From Burkholderiales bacterium (GTDB taxonomy: Bacteria > Pseudomonadota > Gammaproteobacteria > Burkholderiales > Burkholderiaceae_C), in assembly GCA_003963005.1 (NCBI GenBank), contig RXJW01000034.1, positions 1 to 64,000 of the forward strand: a stretch of DNA of 64,000 bases. The letters run 5' to 3'. A program made the position numbers and the translations under genes. This document shows positions 1 to 9,719 of this stretch, one piece after another. Positions within the stretch are counted from its first letter, which is position 1. Each line of letters opens with the position of its first letter. Under the pieces are notes generated by a model that saw nothing but the letters and a program-made list of their open reading frames with translations, did no database searches and had not been told where the DNA came from.

Positions 1-1
1 G

Positions 2-1513
2 GGCCTGGACCTGCGCGGCGGCGTGCACTTCCTGATGCAGGTCGACATGAAGGCGGCCCTCACCAAGAAGGCCGAGGCCCTGACCGGCGACGCGCGCACC
101 ATGCTGCGCGACAAGAACATCCGCCATGCCGGCGTCACGCGTGACGGCAACACCGTGCTGATCGCCTTCCGCGATGCGGAGCAGCTCAACGCGGCGCTGA
201 ACGTGCTGCGCAACCAGTTGCCGGACGTGGTCTGGACGCCGCAGGGCGAGGGCAGCGAGCTGCGCCTGGCCGGCGCGCTCAACCCCAAGGCCCAGGTCGC
301 CGTGCAGGACGCCGCGCTCAAGCAGAACATCACGACCCTGCACAACCGGGTGAACGAGCTCGGTGTGGCCGAGCCGACCATCCAGCAGCAGGGCCTGGAC
401 CGTGTCGTCGTGCAGTTGCCCGGTGTGCAGGACACTGCCAAGGCCAAGGACATCATCGGCCGTACCGCCACGCTCGAACTGCGCATGGTGGACGACGGCG
501 CCGAGGCGCTGGAGGCCCTCAAGGGCAACGGCCCCGTGCCCTTCGGCACCGAGCGCTTCATGGACCGCGGCTATGGCCCGATCATCGTCAAGCGCCAGGT
601 GGTGCTGACCGGTGATGCGCTGATCGACGCCCAGACCGGCTTCGACGAGAACCACCAGCCCTCGGTCGACCTGACGCTGGACGCCAAGGGCGCCCGCATC
701 ATGAAGGACCTCTCGCGCGAGAACATCGGCAAGCGCATGGCCATCATCCTGTTCGAGAAGGGCAAGGGCGAGGTCGTGACGGCGCCGGTCATCCGCAGCG
801 AGCTCGGTGGCGGCCGCATCAAGATCTCGGGCGCCATGACCACCCAGGAAGCCAATGACACGGCCCTGTTGCTGCGGGCCGGCTCGCTGGCCGCGCCGAT
901 GGAGATCATCGAAGAGAAGACCATCGGCCCGAGCCTGGGCAAGGAAAACATCGAGAAGGGCATCGCGTCGGTCACCTGGGGTTTTGCCGCCGTGGCCGCG
1001 TTCATGTGCGTCTACTACCTGCTGTTCGGCGTGTTTTCGTCGCTGGCGCTGGGCTTCAACCTGCTGCTGCTGGTGGCCGCCCTGTCGCTGATGCAGGCGA
1101 CGCTGTCCCTGCCGGGCATCGCGGCCATCGCGCTGGTGCTGGGCATGGCCATCGACTCCAACGTGCTGATCAACGAGCGGGTGCGCGAGGAACTGCGCGG
1201 CGGGGCCTCGCCGCAGCAGGCCATCCATCTCGGCTACGAGCGCGCCTTCGCGACCATCCTGGACTCCAACGTGACCACGCTGATCGCCGGTGTCGCACTG
1301 CTGGTGTTCGGTTCCGGCCCGATCAAGGGTTTTGCGGTCGTCCACTGCCTGGGCATCCTGACCTCGATGTTCTCCTCCGTCGTGTTCTCGCGCGGCCTGG
1401 TGAACCTCTGGTACGGCCGCCAGAAGAAGCTCAAGAGCGTGTCGATCGGCCAGGTCTGGAAGCCCGAGCCCGACGCCGCGACCGACAAGACCGACGCCGC
1501 TGCCAAGGCCTGA
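2..1513 (+). CDS. secD: SecD, protein translocase subunit (5' end outside window)
   Basis: Inner-membrane subunit of the SecDF complex, which uses the proton gradient to help pull exported proteins through SecYEG on the periplasmic side. The frame is open from the first base and begins inside the conserved LDLRGGVHF segment, so the N-terminal membrane helix and the true start lie upstream. The visible 503 residues hold the periplasmic P1 region and, from about residue 320, five membrane helices. The motif AIDSNVLINERVREEL in the fourth of these carries the conserved Asp/Arg pair of the SecD proton path. A lysine/aspartate-rich tail ends the protein. secF follows after 12 bases, the usual secDF order; yajC and tgt would be expected upstream. 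Confidence 0.96.
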   Translation, partial: GLDLRGGVHFLMQVDMKAALTKKAEALTGDARTMLRDKNIRHAGVTRDGNTVLIAFRDAEQLNAALNVLRNQLPDVVWTPQGEGSELRLAGALNPKAQVAVQDAALKQNITTLHNRVNELGVAEPTIQQQGLDRVVVQLPGVQDTAKAKDIIGRTATLELRMVDDGAEALEALKGNGPVPFGTERFMDRGYGPIIVKRQVVLTGDALIDAQTGFDENHQPSVDLTLDAKGARIMKDLSRENIGKRMAIILFEKGKGEVVTAPVIRSELGGGRIKISGAMTTQEANDTALLLRAGSLAAPMEIIEEKTIGPSLGKENIEKGIASVTWGFAAVAAFMCVYYLLFGVFSSLALGFNLLLLVAALSLMQATLSLPGIAAIALVLGMAIDSNVLINERVREELRGGASPQQAIHLGYERAFATILDSNVTTLIAGVALLVFGSGPIKGFAVVHCLGILTSMFSSVVFSRGLVNLWYGRQKKLKSVSIGQVWKPEPDAATDKTDAAAKA

Positions 1514-1525
1514 GGAAGACAGCAC

Positions 1526-2560
1526 ATGGAACTCTTTCGCATCAAGCGTGACCTGCCGCTGATGAAGCATGCGTTGGTCTTCAACGCCATTTCCTTCATC
1601 ACCTTCGCCGCTGCCGTGTTCTTCCTGATCACCCGGCCGCTGAACTTCTCCATCGAGTTCACGGGTGGCACGGTGCTCGAGGTCGCGTATCCGCAGGCAG
1701 CCGACATCGAGAAGACTCGCCACACCGTCGAGCAGATGGGCTTCGGTGAGGTCCAGGTCCAGCCCTTCGGTTCCTCCCGTGACGTCATGATCCGCCTGCC
1801 GGTGCGAGGCGACCTGAAGGCCAGCGAGGTCGTGGACAAGGTGTTCGCCGAAATCTGCAAGGCCGATGCCGGCACGGTCAGCAAGGTCCAGGAGGTCACG
1901 CCGCAGGGCGAGCAGGTCAGCAAGCAGACCTGCAAGACTGCCGGTGGCACCGAACCGGTGCAGCTGTCGCGGTCCGAGGTGGTCGGTCCGGCGGTGGGTG
2001 CCGAACTGGCGCTGGACGCCGCCAAGGCCCTGGCCATGACGGTCGTGGGCATCATGATCTACCTGGCGATCCGCTTCGAGTGGAAGTTCGCGGTCGCCGG
2101 CATCATCGCCAACCTGCACGACGTGGTCATCATCCTGGGCTTCTTCGCCTTTTTCCAGTGGGAGTTCTCGCTGGCGGTGCTGGCGGCCATCCTGGCGGTG
2201 CTCGGCTACTCCGTGAACGAGTCCGTGGTGATCTTCGACCGGGTGCGCGAGGCCTTCCGCAAGTACCGCAAGATGAACACCCACGAGGTGATCGACCACG
2301 CGATCACGTCCACGATGAGCCGCACCATCATCACCCACGGTTCCACGCAGCTGATGGTGGTGTCGATGCTGCTGTTCGGCGGCCCGACGCTGCACTACTT
2401 CGCGGTCGCGCTGACGATCGGCATCCTGTTCGGCATCTATTCCTCGGTGTTCGTGGCGGCCGCCATTGCGATGTGGCTGGGCGTCAAGCGAGAAGATCTG
2501 GTGAAGCTTGCCGTGAATCGGGACGACCCCAACGACCCGAACTCCGGAGCGGTCGTGTAG
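1526..2560 (+). CDS. secF: SecF, protein translocase subunit
   Basis: Partner of SecD in the proton-driven SecDF complex of the inner membrane. At 344 residues it has the normal length. The N-terminal helix (about residues 17-37) is followed by the signature SIEFTGGT, then a periplasmic domain with two cysteines (about 111 and 133), then five helices. GYSVNESVVIFDRVRE matches the conserved fourth-helix motif. ATG at 1526 is preceded by GAGGAAG about ten bases upstream, overlapping the end of secD, so the two genes are almost certainly one transcript. Confidence 0.96.
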   Translation: MELFRIKRDLPLMKHALVFNAISFITFAAAVFFLITRPLNFSIEFTGGTVLEVAYPQAADIEKTRHTVEQMGFGEVQVQPFGSSRDVMIRLPVRGDLKASEVVDKVFAEICKADAGTVSKVQEVTPQGEQVSKQTCKTAGGTEPVQLSRSEVVGPAVGAELALDAAKALAMTVVGIMIYLAIRFEWKFAVAGIIANLHDVVIILGFFAFFQWEFSLAVLAAILAVLGYSVNESVVIFDRVREAFRKYRKMNTHEVIDHAITSTMSRTIITHGSTQLMVVSMLLFGGPTLHYFAVALTIGILFGIYSSVFVAAAIAMWLGVKREDLVKLAVNRDDPNDPNSGAVV

Positions 2561-2604
2561 AGTGAAGCGATCTTCGCAACGACGCTGAATTCGATCTCCC
2601 CTCC

Positions 2605-5082
2605 ATGACCGCTGCCCGCAACCAGGCTTTGGCCACCCAGGCGAGGCGCGTCTACCTCGAAGCCTTGGTCCGCGGCATGACGCCGCTGGTCGCTGCGGTG
2701 GGGCAGGGCGCCAACAACCTGCTGGTCCAGTCGGCGCCGCATGCGGTCATGATGGCGCGGCGCGACGCCGTGCAGGCCTGGCAGAAATCGGGCCCGAACT
2801 GGCAGATGGCGCTGGTGGCAGCCTTGCGCCACGCCGCCGTGCATGGGGTGTCCGACAACGCCCGCGAGCACGAGACGACGACCCCCGCGCCCACCACCAA
2901 GATGAGCCTGGTGGATGACTCCACCATCGAGCGCGAGATCACCAGCTCCCGCCTGGCCCTCGTCATGATGGACCGGGCGACCTGGGAATTCACTGACCTG
3001 CGCACCCGCATGCAGGCCCTGGAAGGCCAGGATGACCTCGATCCCCTGGACTTGCTGCGTGCCCATGTGGTCGCCCGCGTCGCGCTCGACGCCTGGCACC
3101 GTGTCGGGCTGGACGCCAACATCTGGCAGCTGCTGCACCACGAACTGCACGAGGAATTCGCCCAGCTCGTCAGCGAGGCTTACCACGAGACCAACCGCTG
3201 GCTGATCGCCCAGAAGGTGCTGCCCGAGGTCGACCTGCGGCCCTTCATCCGCCGCACCGCGCAGGCCGCCAAGGATGTCGCGTCTGCCGCCAGCGGCCCC
3301 GCTGCGCCGGCGCCGGCGTTCGCACCGCCAGGCGCCGGGCTCGCACCGACGTCCTGGACGGGAACGGGCGTGTCGCCGGCTGCGGCACGCAGCAAGGCCA
3401 GCAGTCAGGCCGACGAGGTCATGGCCCAGCTTCAGCGCGTGCTGGCGCGTCATGTGCCGGGGTTCCCGGTGACCAAGAGCCAGGTGCCGGCGCGCCCGGG
3501 TGCGGGCAAGCCGAGCCTGGCTGATGTGTCGACACTGCCGGCCGGCGCTGTCGTGCCCGGCGACGTGGCGGGCATGGGGGGCGGCTTGGCCACCGGTGCC
3601 GCCGCCGCCGGCCCGCGGCCCGCATTGGCCGACGCCCCGCCAGCCGCTGCGGCATCGCCCCGGCTGCTCGGCGCCATCAAGCATGCGCAGGAATCCCTGC
3701 AGCGCCGCCCGCCGGGCACGGGCGAGGTCGGCAACAGTTCGCCGGCCAGCGCTCCGCGGGCGCTGGAGGAGATCGGTGCTCGCAACCAGGCCTTCAAGCA
3801 GGTCCTGAAGCAGGCGGCCAACAACCCCGCCGAGCGCGCCACGATCGAGATCGTGGCGATGATGTTCCAGAGCATCCTGACCGAGGAGCGCATCCCGGCG
3901 ACCGTGCGGGTCTGGTTCGCGCGGCTGCAGATGCCGGTGCTGCGCGTGGCCGTCAGCGAGCCCGACTTCTTTGCCGCGGCCGATCATCCGGCACGGCGGT
4001 TGATCGACCGCATGGGCGCCTGCGTGATGGGCTTCAACACCGCCCAAGGCGGCGGCCCCGGCACGGAGCGCGCCAGCAGTGATGCGCTGGAGCGCGAGAT
4101 CAAGCGGGTCGTCCAGGTCGTCGAGGCCTACCCCGACACCGGTCGCCGCGTGTTTTCCACCGTGCTGACCGAGTTCGAGAAATTCCTCGATCACTATTTC
4201 GAGAACGAGAACCAGGCCTCCAAGCGCGGTGTGTCGCTCGCCCAGCAGGTGGAGCAGCGCGAGACCCTGGCCATCCAGTACACGATCGAGCTGCGCAAGA
4301 TGCTGTCCGAGGTGCCGGTGCAGGACGGCGTGCGCGACTTCCTGTTCCATGTCTGGGCCGACGTGCTGGCCGTGACGGCGGTGCGTGCCGGTGCGCAGGC
4401 CGACGTCACCAAGATCATGAAGCGTGCTGCGGCAGACCTGATCTGGTCGGCGAGCTCCAAATCGTCGCGTGAGGAGCGGGCCGAGGTGATCCGCCGCCTG
4501 CCGCCGCTGCTCAAGACGCTGCGTGACGGCATGAGCCACGCCGGCCTGCCGACCGACAAGCAGGACGAGCACGTGCGCCAACTCAACAACGCGCTGGCCG
4601 CCGCCTTCACGGCCAAGACGGCTGCCATCCCGCGTGAGCGGCTGGACGAGCTGATGGACCAGCTCGAGACGCTGGAGGCGATGCTGCCTGAGGACATCGA
4701 CGGCGAGAGCCACATCGACGAGATGCTCGTGCGGGACCTCTCCGGTCATGAATCCGAAGGCATGGAAGTGGTGGCCGAGGGCGGCTCGGCACCGACGCCG
4801 GCGATGGTCGCCTGGGCCCGCGAGCTCCAGGTGGGCGGCTGGTTCATGCTCGACTACCGCGGCCGCAACGAACAGGTGCAGCTGGCCTGGCGCGGCCTGC
4901 GCAAGCAGCTGGCGCTGTTCGTCACGCCCAAGGGCCGCGGCGTGCTGTTCTCGCTGAATCGCATGGCAGCCTTCCTGCAGGCCGGCTTGCTGCTGCCGGC
5001 CCAGGACGAGGCGCTGACCGTGCAGGCCACGCGCAAGGCGCTGGCCAAGCTCGACGCCGACCCGGATCAGCTGCTGAGATAG
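2605..5082 (+). CDS. DUF1631 family protein
   Basis: Large soluble protein of 825 residues matching the DUF1631 family of beta- and gammaproteobacteria; some databases call members thymidine phosphorylase without support. No catalytic motif or signal peptide is visible. Residues about 225-375 are a low-complexity Ala/Pro/Gly linker that separates an N-terminal helical part from the conserved C-terminal half. The last 90 residues, starting near QVGGWFMLDYRG, look like a small beta domain reminiscent of PilZ domains, but I cannot confirm this. It starts 44 bases after secF and may be read through from it. It ends just before a strong terminator. Biochemical role unknown. Confidence 0.85.
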   Translation: MTAARNQALATQARRVYLEALVRGMTPLVAAVGQGANNLLVQSAPHAVMMARRDAVQAWQKSGPNWQMALVAALRHAAVHGVSDNAREHETTTPAPTTKMSLVDDSTIEREITSSRLALVMMDRATWEFTDLRTRMQALEGQDDLDPLDLLRAHVVARVALDAWHRVGLDANIWQLLHHELHEEFAQLVSEAYHETNRWLIAQKVLPEVDLRPFIRRTAQAAKDVASAASGPAAPAPAFAPPGAGLAPTSWTGTGVSPAAARSKASSQADEVMAQLQRVLARHVPGFPVTKSQVPARPGAGKPSLADVSTLPAGAVVPGDVAGMGGGLATGAAAAGPRPALADAPPAAAASPRLLGAIKHAQESLQRRPPGTGEVGNSSPASAPRALEEIGARNQAFKQVLKQAANNPAERATIEIVAMMFQSILTEERIPATVRVWFARLQMPVLRVAVSEPDFFAAADHPARRLIDRMGACVMGFNTAQGGGPGTERASSDALEREIKRVVQVVEAYPDTGRRVFSTVLTEFEKFLDHYFENENQASKRGVSLAQQVEQRETLAIQYTIELRKMLSEVPVQDGVRDFLFHVWADVLAVTAVRAGAQADVTKIMKRAAADLIWSASSKSSREERAEVIRRLPPLLKTLRDGMSHAGLPTDKQDEHVRQLNNALAAAFTAKTAAIPRERLDELMDQLETLEAMLPEDIDGESHIDEMLVRDLSGHESEGMEVVAEGGSAPTPAMVAWARELQVGGWFMLDYRGRNEQVQLAWRGLRKQLALFVTPKGRGVLFSLNRMAAFLQAGLLLPAQDEALTVQATRKALAKLDADPDQLLR

Positions 5083-5156
5083 CGCCCCGCCGCGTGCGCC
5101 TTCCTGGGGCACGCGCGGCGGTCTGGCTGAGTGCGGCCCTGTGGCGGGGCTCGGTG

Positions 5157-5192
5157 AAAACAACAACGGCGCCCGTGGGCGCCGTTGTTGTT
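5157..5192. terminator. Bidirectional intrinsic terminator
   Basis: A perfect inverted repeat with 14-base arms (5161-5174 and 5177-5190) sits between the 3' ends of the DUF1631 gene and smg. The arms read CAACAACGGCGCCC and its complement around a two-base centre (in practice a four-base loop). AAAA precedes and GTTGTTG follows, so either strand gives a short U-rich tail. Its place between convergent genes fits a shared terminator. Confidence 0.85.
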
Positions 5193-5203
5193 GAAGCGCA
5201 GGA

Positions 5204-5656
5204 TCAGTGGATCAGGCGATCCTCGGGCGCGACGAACAGCTCGTCGAGGATGAGCGCGTCGGGCTCCTCGCCCAGGCACCAGAACACCATCAGCACGATG
5301 ATCTTCAAGTCTTCCAGGTCCATCGGGGCGCCCGGGATGGCCATCGCGCGGTCGATGACCATCTCGCGCATCGGCCCGGGCAGCACACCGGCAGATTCGA
5401 GGAAGCTGATGAAGCCGATGGACGGCTCTCCCAAGTGCTCGATCTCGGCAGCCGAGTAGACACGCATCGCGTGCTCGCTCTGCTCGCCCTGGTAGGACTC
5501 GCCGGCTGCAGCCAGCCCGTCGAGCCAGTTCAGGGCCTCCTGGATCTCGTCATTCTCGAAGCCCACCGCCGTCAGCTTGCGCGCGAGCTGCGCGTGATCG
5601 GGGCAGGCGTCCGGACGCCAGTAGGTCTCGTAGAGATAAACCAGGACATCGAACAT
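5204..5656 (-). CDS. smg: Smg (DUF494) family protein
   Basis: 150-residue acidic protein starting MFDVLVYLYETYW, the hallmark of the Smg/DUF494 family found next to dprA throughout beta- and gammaproteobacteria. The residues around ARKLTAVGFENDEIQEAL form the conserved helical core. Its exact function is unknown; the gene name comes from position. It is the third gene of the minus-strand set LysM-dprA-smg, with an 86-base gap after dprA, and converges on the DUF1631 gene at the terminator centred on 5175. Confidence 0.93.
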   Translation of the reverse strand: MFDVLVYLYETYWRPDACPDHAQLARKLTAVGFENDEIQEALNWLDGLAAAGESYQGEQSEHAMRVYSAAEIEHLGEPSIGFISFLESAGVLPGPMREMVIDRAMAIPGAPMDLEDLKIIVLMVFWCLGEEPDALILDELFVAPEDRLIH

Positions 5657-5742
5657 CGTGAGGGGATGATAGCCCAGGGTTTGCGGCGCCCCGGACGCGA
5701 ATAACCCCTCGGATCGGGCTCTGATATCCGCGGTTAAGCTCG

Positions 5743-6849
5743 CTATCCCGCCGCGCGTCTTTGGAAGATCTGGCCGGCCAGCCGCGCCACCTGGCCATCC
5801 AGCTCCAGCTCCAGCAGCGCGGCACTCAGCTCGGCTGCCGGCCAGCCGCAGCGGGCCATCAGGGCGTCGAGGCTGACGGGGTCGAAGCCCATGGCTTCTA
5901 GTAGCGCCTGGCGCTCATGGGGCACGTCGGCCGGCGCTTGCAGGACGTCGGGTGCAGCCGGTGTGTCGGCCAGCGGCGGCAGCTCCTCCAGCACATCCTG
6001 GGCGGATTCCACCAGCTTGGCCCCCTGCCGGATCAGCGCATGGCAGCCCCGGGCCTGGGGCGAGTGGATGGAGCCGGGAATCGCGAACACCTCCCGCCCG
6101 GCCTCTGCCGCCAGCCGGGCGGTGATCAACGAGCCCGACTGAACGGCCGCCTCCACCACCAGGCAGCCCAGGCTCAGTCCCGCGATGATGCGGTTGCGCC
6201 GCGGGAAGTTGGCTTGCATGACCGGGGTGCCCAGCGAGTATTCACTCACCAGCAAGCTGTTGCTTGCCAACAGCCGGGCGGCCAGCTTCTCGTTGCGGCG
6301 TGGGTAGACCTGGTCGAGCCCCGTGCCCACGACGGCAATCGTGGCGCCCCCGGCGTCCAGGGCGCCCTCATGGGCGGCAGCGTCCACGCCCAGGGCCAGC
6401 CCGGAGACGATGGTGTAGCCCGCACGGGCCAAGGCGCCGGAGAAATCGCGGGCGTTGTCTTCGCCCTGGGCCGTGGGGTGACGGCTGCCGACCACGGCCA
6501 GCGACGGTGTCGACAGCAGCTCGCGCCGACCGTCCAACCACATCAGCAGGGGCGGGTCGGCCGTGGCGAGCAGCCGGGTCGGATAGTCGGCATCGCCCAA
6601 CAGCAGCAGGTCGTGACCTGGCTCGGCCAGCCAGCGCTGCGCCTGGTTGACGAGCTCCGCCAGGTGCTCCGGCGGCGCGTTGAAGGCCTGGCGTTGCTTC
6701 GGGCCGAGGGCCTGGTCCAGCGCCGCGGCGGGCAGTTCGAACACGGCCTGCGGGCTGCCGGCCATGGCCAGCAGACGCCGGGCCGCCGCCGGGCTGACGC
6801 TTTCCGTCAGCCGCAGCCAGGCGGCCAGTTCGGCCGCGTCCGGCTTCAA
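5743..6849 (-). CDS. dprA: DprA, DNA-processing protein for natural transformation
   Basis: Cytoplasmic protein that binds incoming single-stranded DNA and loads RecA during transformation. The 368 residues show an N-terminal helical region, the Rossmann-like core (VVGSRHPT near 120, SGLALGVDAAAH, NFPRRNRIIAGLS, GSLITARLAAEAGREVFAIPGS) and a C-terminal winged helix from about residue 305. The best start is TTG at 6849-6847: it overlaps the TGA of the upstream LysM gene as TTGA, and no in-frame ATG gives a better fit to the N-terminus. The rare start and overlap imply translational coupling. Other competence genes are not in the window. Confidence 0.94.
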   Translation of the reverse strand: MKPDAAELAAWLRLTESVSPAAARRLLAMAGSPQAVFELPAAALDQALGPKQRQAFNAPPEHLAELVNQAQRWLAEPGHDLLLLGDADYPTRLLATADPPLLMWLDGRRELLSTPSLAVVGSRHPTAQGEDNARDFSGALARAGYTIVSGLALGVDAAAHEGALDAGGATIAVVGTGLDQVYPRRNEKLAARLLASNSLLVSEYSLGTPVMQANFPRRNRIIAGLSLGCLVVEAAVQSGSLITARLAAEAGREVFAIPGSIHSPQARGCHALIRQGAKLVESAQDVLEELPPLADTPAAPDVLQAPADVPHERQALLEAMGFDPVSLDALMARCGWPAAELSAALLELELDGQVARLAGQIFQRRAAG

Positions 6850-8009
6850 GGTTGCGTGAAGCGGTCGCCGGCCTTCACCGGCTCCTTGACCGAGATGACC
6901 AGCGCGTACGACACCCGCTCGTACACCTCGAACACGAACAGCACACCGTGGCGCTCGTCAGGCAGCTTGATCGGCTCGGCCTTGTCCTGGGTCTTGTCGA
7001 CCGCGGCGGCACCATCGCGCCAGAGCGCCAGCACGTGGCCGCGTTCCAGGCCGTCGCGCTTGCCGCGGTTCAGCGCCACGATCTGGTTCTGGCCGGCGAT
7101 CAGCGATTCGCCGTAGATCTTGATGATCTGGCCGGCAGTCGGCGCATCCGGCGCGTGCGGCACGTAGCGATCCAGGTTGCGCGGTGGCGTGGGGGAGAGG
7201 CGGTCGCCCGTGCCAACCTCCTGCTTGACGGTCTTGATCGAGATCGTGGCGGGCACGATCTCGGGCTTGCCGTCGGCGTTCTGACGCGTTTCGCCGGGGC
7301 GCTTCAGCTCGGCCGTGCCGACGTAGGGGGCCTCGTAGCCGAGGACCTCCTTCGTGGTCGGGTCGAGCAGGGGGATGGCCGTGCGGAAGACGCGGAAATC
7401 GATGGCGCTGCCGAAATCGCCGCGGGCGTAGGCCAGGTCGCCCTGACCCAGGATCACGTGTCCTTCCTGCGCCGCGACGATGCGCGGGGCGGTGGCCAGC
7501 TTGTCGGTGTCGAACACGACGGCATCGGTCAGGAAGGGCTGGATCAGGTTCAACGGGATGGCGGTGATCGGGTCGCTGTCCAGCGTGGCGATGCGCATGC
7601 GGGGGCTGAGCTTGACGGTGTCGCCCGGCGCACCGCCGCCCACACCCTGGGCCAGTTCCAGCCGCGCGCGGCCGTCGGACTTGACCAGCAGCAGCACCTG
7701 GCCCGGGTAGATCAGGTGCGGGTTGCGGATCTGGTCGCGGTTCATGCCCCACAGCTCGGGCCACCGCCAGGGGCTCTTCAGGAACAGCTTGGAAATGTCC
7801 CAGAGCGTGTCGCCCGACTTGACGGTGTGCTGGTCCGGCGCATCGGGCGCCAGTTCGGACAGCGGCACGCCAGCCGACGCGACCTGGTCGGCCACGCGGC
7901 GCTGTTCGGCGGTGATGGGCAGTTGAGAGGTCTGGGCCCAGGCCGAGGCCGTTGCAAAGGCCAGGCAGGCCGCAAGGACGGAAAAGTGGGCAGGACGGGC
8001 AGCGGGCAT
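6846..8009 (-). CDS. Exported LysM-domain protein
   Basis: 387-residue secreted protein. A signal peptide (Arg near the start, hydrophobic stretch ending ASAWAQ) leads into the mature part, and a LysM peptidoglycan-binding domain covers about residues 58-110 ([25 protein letters not shown]). The remaining C-terminal 270 residues are typical of the beta-proteobacterial LysM protein next to dprA and have no known catalytic motif. I place the start at ATG 8009; an upstream in-frame start at 8069 would put 20 charged residues before the signal peptide. It lies back to back with def across about 127 bases, and its stop overlaps the dprA start. Confidence 0.88.
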   Translation of the reverse strand: MPAARPAHFSVLAACLAFATASAWAQTSQLPITAEQRRVADQVASAGVPLSELAPDAPDQHTVKSGDTLWDISKLFLKSPWRWPELWGMNRDQIRNPHLIYPGQVLLLVKSDGRARLELAQGVGGGAPGDTVKLSPRMRIATLDSDPITAIPLNLIQPFLTDAVVFDTDKLATAPRIVAAQEGHVILGQGDLAYARGDFGSAIDFRVFRTAIPLLDPTTKEVLGYEAPYVGTAELKRPGETRQNADGKPEIVPATISIKTVKQEVGTGDRLSPTPPRNLDRYVPHAPDAPTAGQIIKIYGESLIAGQNQIVALNRGKRDGLERGHVLALWRDGAAAVDKTQDKAEPIKLPDERHGVLFVFEVYERVSYALVISVKEPVKAGDRFTQP

Positions 8010-8136
8010 CGGGAGCGGTCTCCGAAGGGATTGCCGGATCGGCGAAAATCCGGGTGATTCTGCCCGCATTCAACCTGGCTGGACTGCGCTTGCGAGTGCT
8101 TACAAAGCCCTCGGCGTGGCCCGCGGCCCACATTCC

Positions 8137-8673
8137 ATGGCACTACTCCACATCCTTCGCTATCCCGACCTGCGCCTGCACACCGTCGCCAAGCCCGTGG
8201 CGGCGGTCGACGAGCGCATCCGCCGCCTCGTCGACGACATGCTCGAAACCATGTACGCCGCTGACGGCGTGGGCCTGGCGGCCACCCAGGTGGACGTGCA
8301 CGAACGGGTCATCGTCATCGACACCTCCCAGGAGCGCGACACCCCGCGGGTGCTGATCAACCCCGAGCTGATCAAGGTCAGCGACCGGATGGTGGAGGGC
8401 GAGGAGGGCTGCCTGTCCGTCCCGCAGATCTACGACAAGGTCCCGCGCCATGCCGAGGTGACCGTGCGCGCGACCAACCGCGATGGCGAGACCTATGAAT
8501 TCGACGCCGACGGCCTGCTGGCCGTGTGCGTGCAGCACGAGATGGACCACCTGATGGGCAAGGTCTTCGTCGAGTACCTGAGCCCCCTCAAGCGCGACCG
8601 CATCAAGACCAAGATGGTCAAGAAGACCCGCGAGGAGGAGGCCGAGGCCAAGAAGCGCCAGCAGCGCTTCTGA
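8137..8673 (+). CDS. def: Peptide deformylase
   Basis: Iron/zinc metalloenzyme that removes the formyl group from the N-terminal methionine of new proteins. At 178 residues all three motifs are present: GVGLAATQ (44-51), EGCLS (90-94) and QHEMDH (133-138), giving the Cys and two His metal ligands and the catalytic Glu. The start is ATG at 8137, giving the usual [11 protein letters not shown]. The C-terminus has a basic tail ([22 protein letters not shown] spans residues 157-178). It is followed by fmt after 11 bases, the classic def-fmt operon. Confidence 0.97.
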   Translation: MALLHILRYPDLRLHTVAKPVAAVDERIRRLVDDMLETMYAADGVGLAATQVDVHERVIVIDTSQERDTPRVLINPELIKVSDRMVEGEEGCLSVPQIYDKVPRHAEVTVRATNRDGETYEFDADGLLAVCVQHEMDHLMGKVFVEYLSPLKRDRIKTKMVKKTREEEAEAKKRQQRF

Positions 8674-8684
8674 GCGGCACGCCG

Positions 8685-9626
8685 ATGAGAGTCGCTTTCG
8701 CCGGTACGCCGGAATTCGCGGCGGTGGCGCTGGATGCCCTGCTGGCCGCCAGCTTCACCGTGCCCCTGGTGCTGACCCAGCCGGACCGCCCGGCCGGCCG
8801 TGGCATGAAGCTGCAGGCCTCGCCGGTGAAGCAGCGCGCGCAGGCAGCGGGCATCCCGGTCGCGCAACCGCAGGGCTTGAAGCTCGACGGCAAGTACGCC
8901 GCCGACGCGGCCACTGCCCGGGAGGCGCTGGCCGCGGCGCAGGCGGACGTCATGGTCGTGGCCGCCTACGGCCTGATCCTGCCGGCCTGGGTGCTCGACA
9001 CCCCGCCGCGGGGCTGCCTGAACATCCATGCCTCGCTGCTGCCCCGCTGGCGCGGCGCGGCGCCGATCCACCGCGCAATCGAGGCCGGCGACGCCGAGAC
9101 CGGCATCACGATCATGCAGATGGATGCGGGCCTGGACACCGGCGACATGCTGCTCGTCGGCCGCGAGCCGATCCGCGGCGACGACACCACGGCCGCACTG
9201 CACGACCGCCTGGCCGACCTGGGTGGCCGCCTGATCGTCGAGGCGCTGCAGGCCGGCGCGCTGACGCGCACGCCCCAGCCGGCCGAGGGCATCACCTACG
9301 CCCACAAGATCGACAAGGCCGAAAGCGCGATCGACTGGCGGCAGCCTGCCGTCGAGATCGAGCGCCGTCTGCGCGCCTTCGACCCTTTCCCGGGCGGTGC
9401 AGCAGCGCTGGACGGCGAGGTGCTCAAGGTCTGGCGCGCCGAACTTGCGCCCGGGGCAGGCGAGCCGGGCCGCGTCATCGACGTGACGGCAGCGGGGCCG
9501 GTCGTCGCCTGCGGTCAGGGGGCGCTGCGGCTGGTCGAATTGCAGCGGCCGGGCGGCAAGCGCGCGCCCGCGGCCCAGGTGATGCAGGCCCAGCCGATCC
9601 GCGCGGGACAGTCTTTCGCGCTGTAG
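8685..9626 (+). CDS. fmt: Methionyl-tRNA formyltransferase
   Basis: Transfers a formyl group from 10-formyl-tetrahydrofolate to initiator Met-tRNA. The 313-residue protein starts [16 protein letters not shown] and contains [17 protein letters not shown], with the catalytic Asn/His, and the loop [17 protein letters not shown]; the C-terminal OB-like domain begins near residue 205. It is coupled to def, the enzyme that later removes the same formyl group. A hairpin follows directly after the stop. Confidence 0.97.
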   Translation: MRVAFAGTPEFAAVALDALLAASFTVPLVLTQPDRPAGRGMKLQASPVKQRAQAAGIPVAQPQGLKLDGKYAADAATAREALAAAQADVMVVAAYGLILPAWVLDTPPRGCLNIHASLLPRWRGAAPIHRAIEAGDAETGITIMQMDAGLDTGDMLLVGREPIRGDDTTAALHDRLADLGGRLIVEALQAGALTRTPQPAEGITYAHKIDKAESAIDWRQPAVEIERRLRAFDPFPGGAAALDGEVLKVWRAELAPGAGEPGRVIDVTAAGPVVACGQGALRLVELQRPGGKRAPAAQVMQAQPIRAGQSFAL

Positions 9627-9633
9627 CGGGTGC

Positions 9634-9665
9634 GGCCGCCCGCGGAGGAAAGTCTCCGGGCGGCC
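9634..9665 (+). terminator. GC-rich hairpin after fmt
   Basis: Inverted repeat whose arms read GGCCGCCC-(CG)-GGAG and CTCCGGGCGGCC, twelve pairs with a two-base bulge and a short loop, starting eight bases after the fmt stop. It lacks a clear T run, so it may be a weak or Rho-assisted terminator or only an RNA 3' end stabiliser. Confidence 0.4.
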
Positions 9666-9719
9666 GGCGCGGTCTGGCCGTAAGCTGCGGCCCGTCACAC
9701 GCCACCGGATCCGCCGCCG

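Noticed and set aside
2437-5166. A 909-codon open frame on the minus strand opposite the DUF1631 gene
   Set aside because: Composition is His/Arg/Gln/Gly-rich shadow typical of the antisense frame of a high-GC gene; no domain is recognisable and the plus-strand gene is clearly real.
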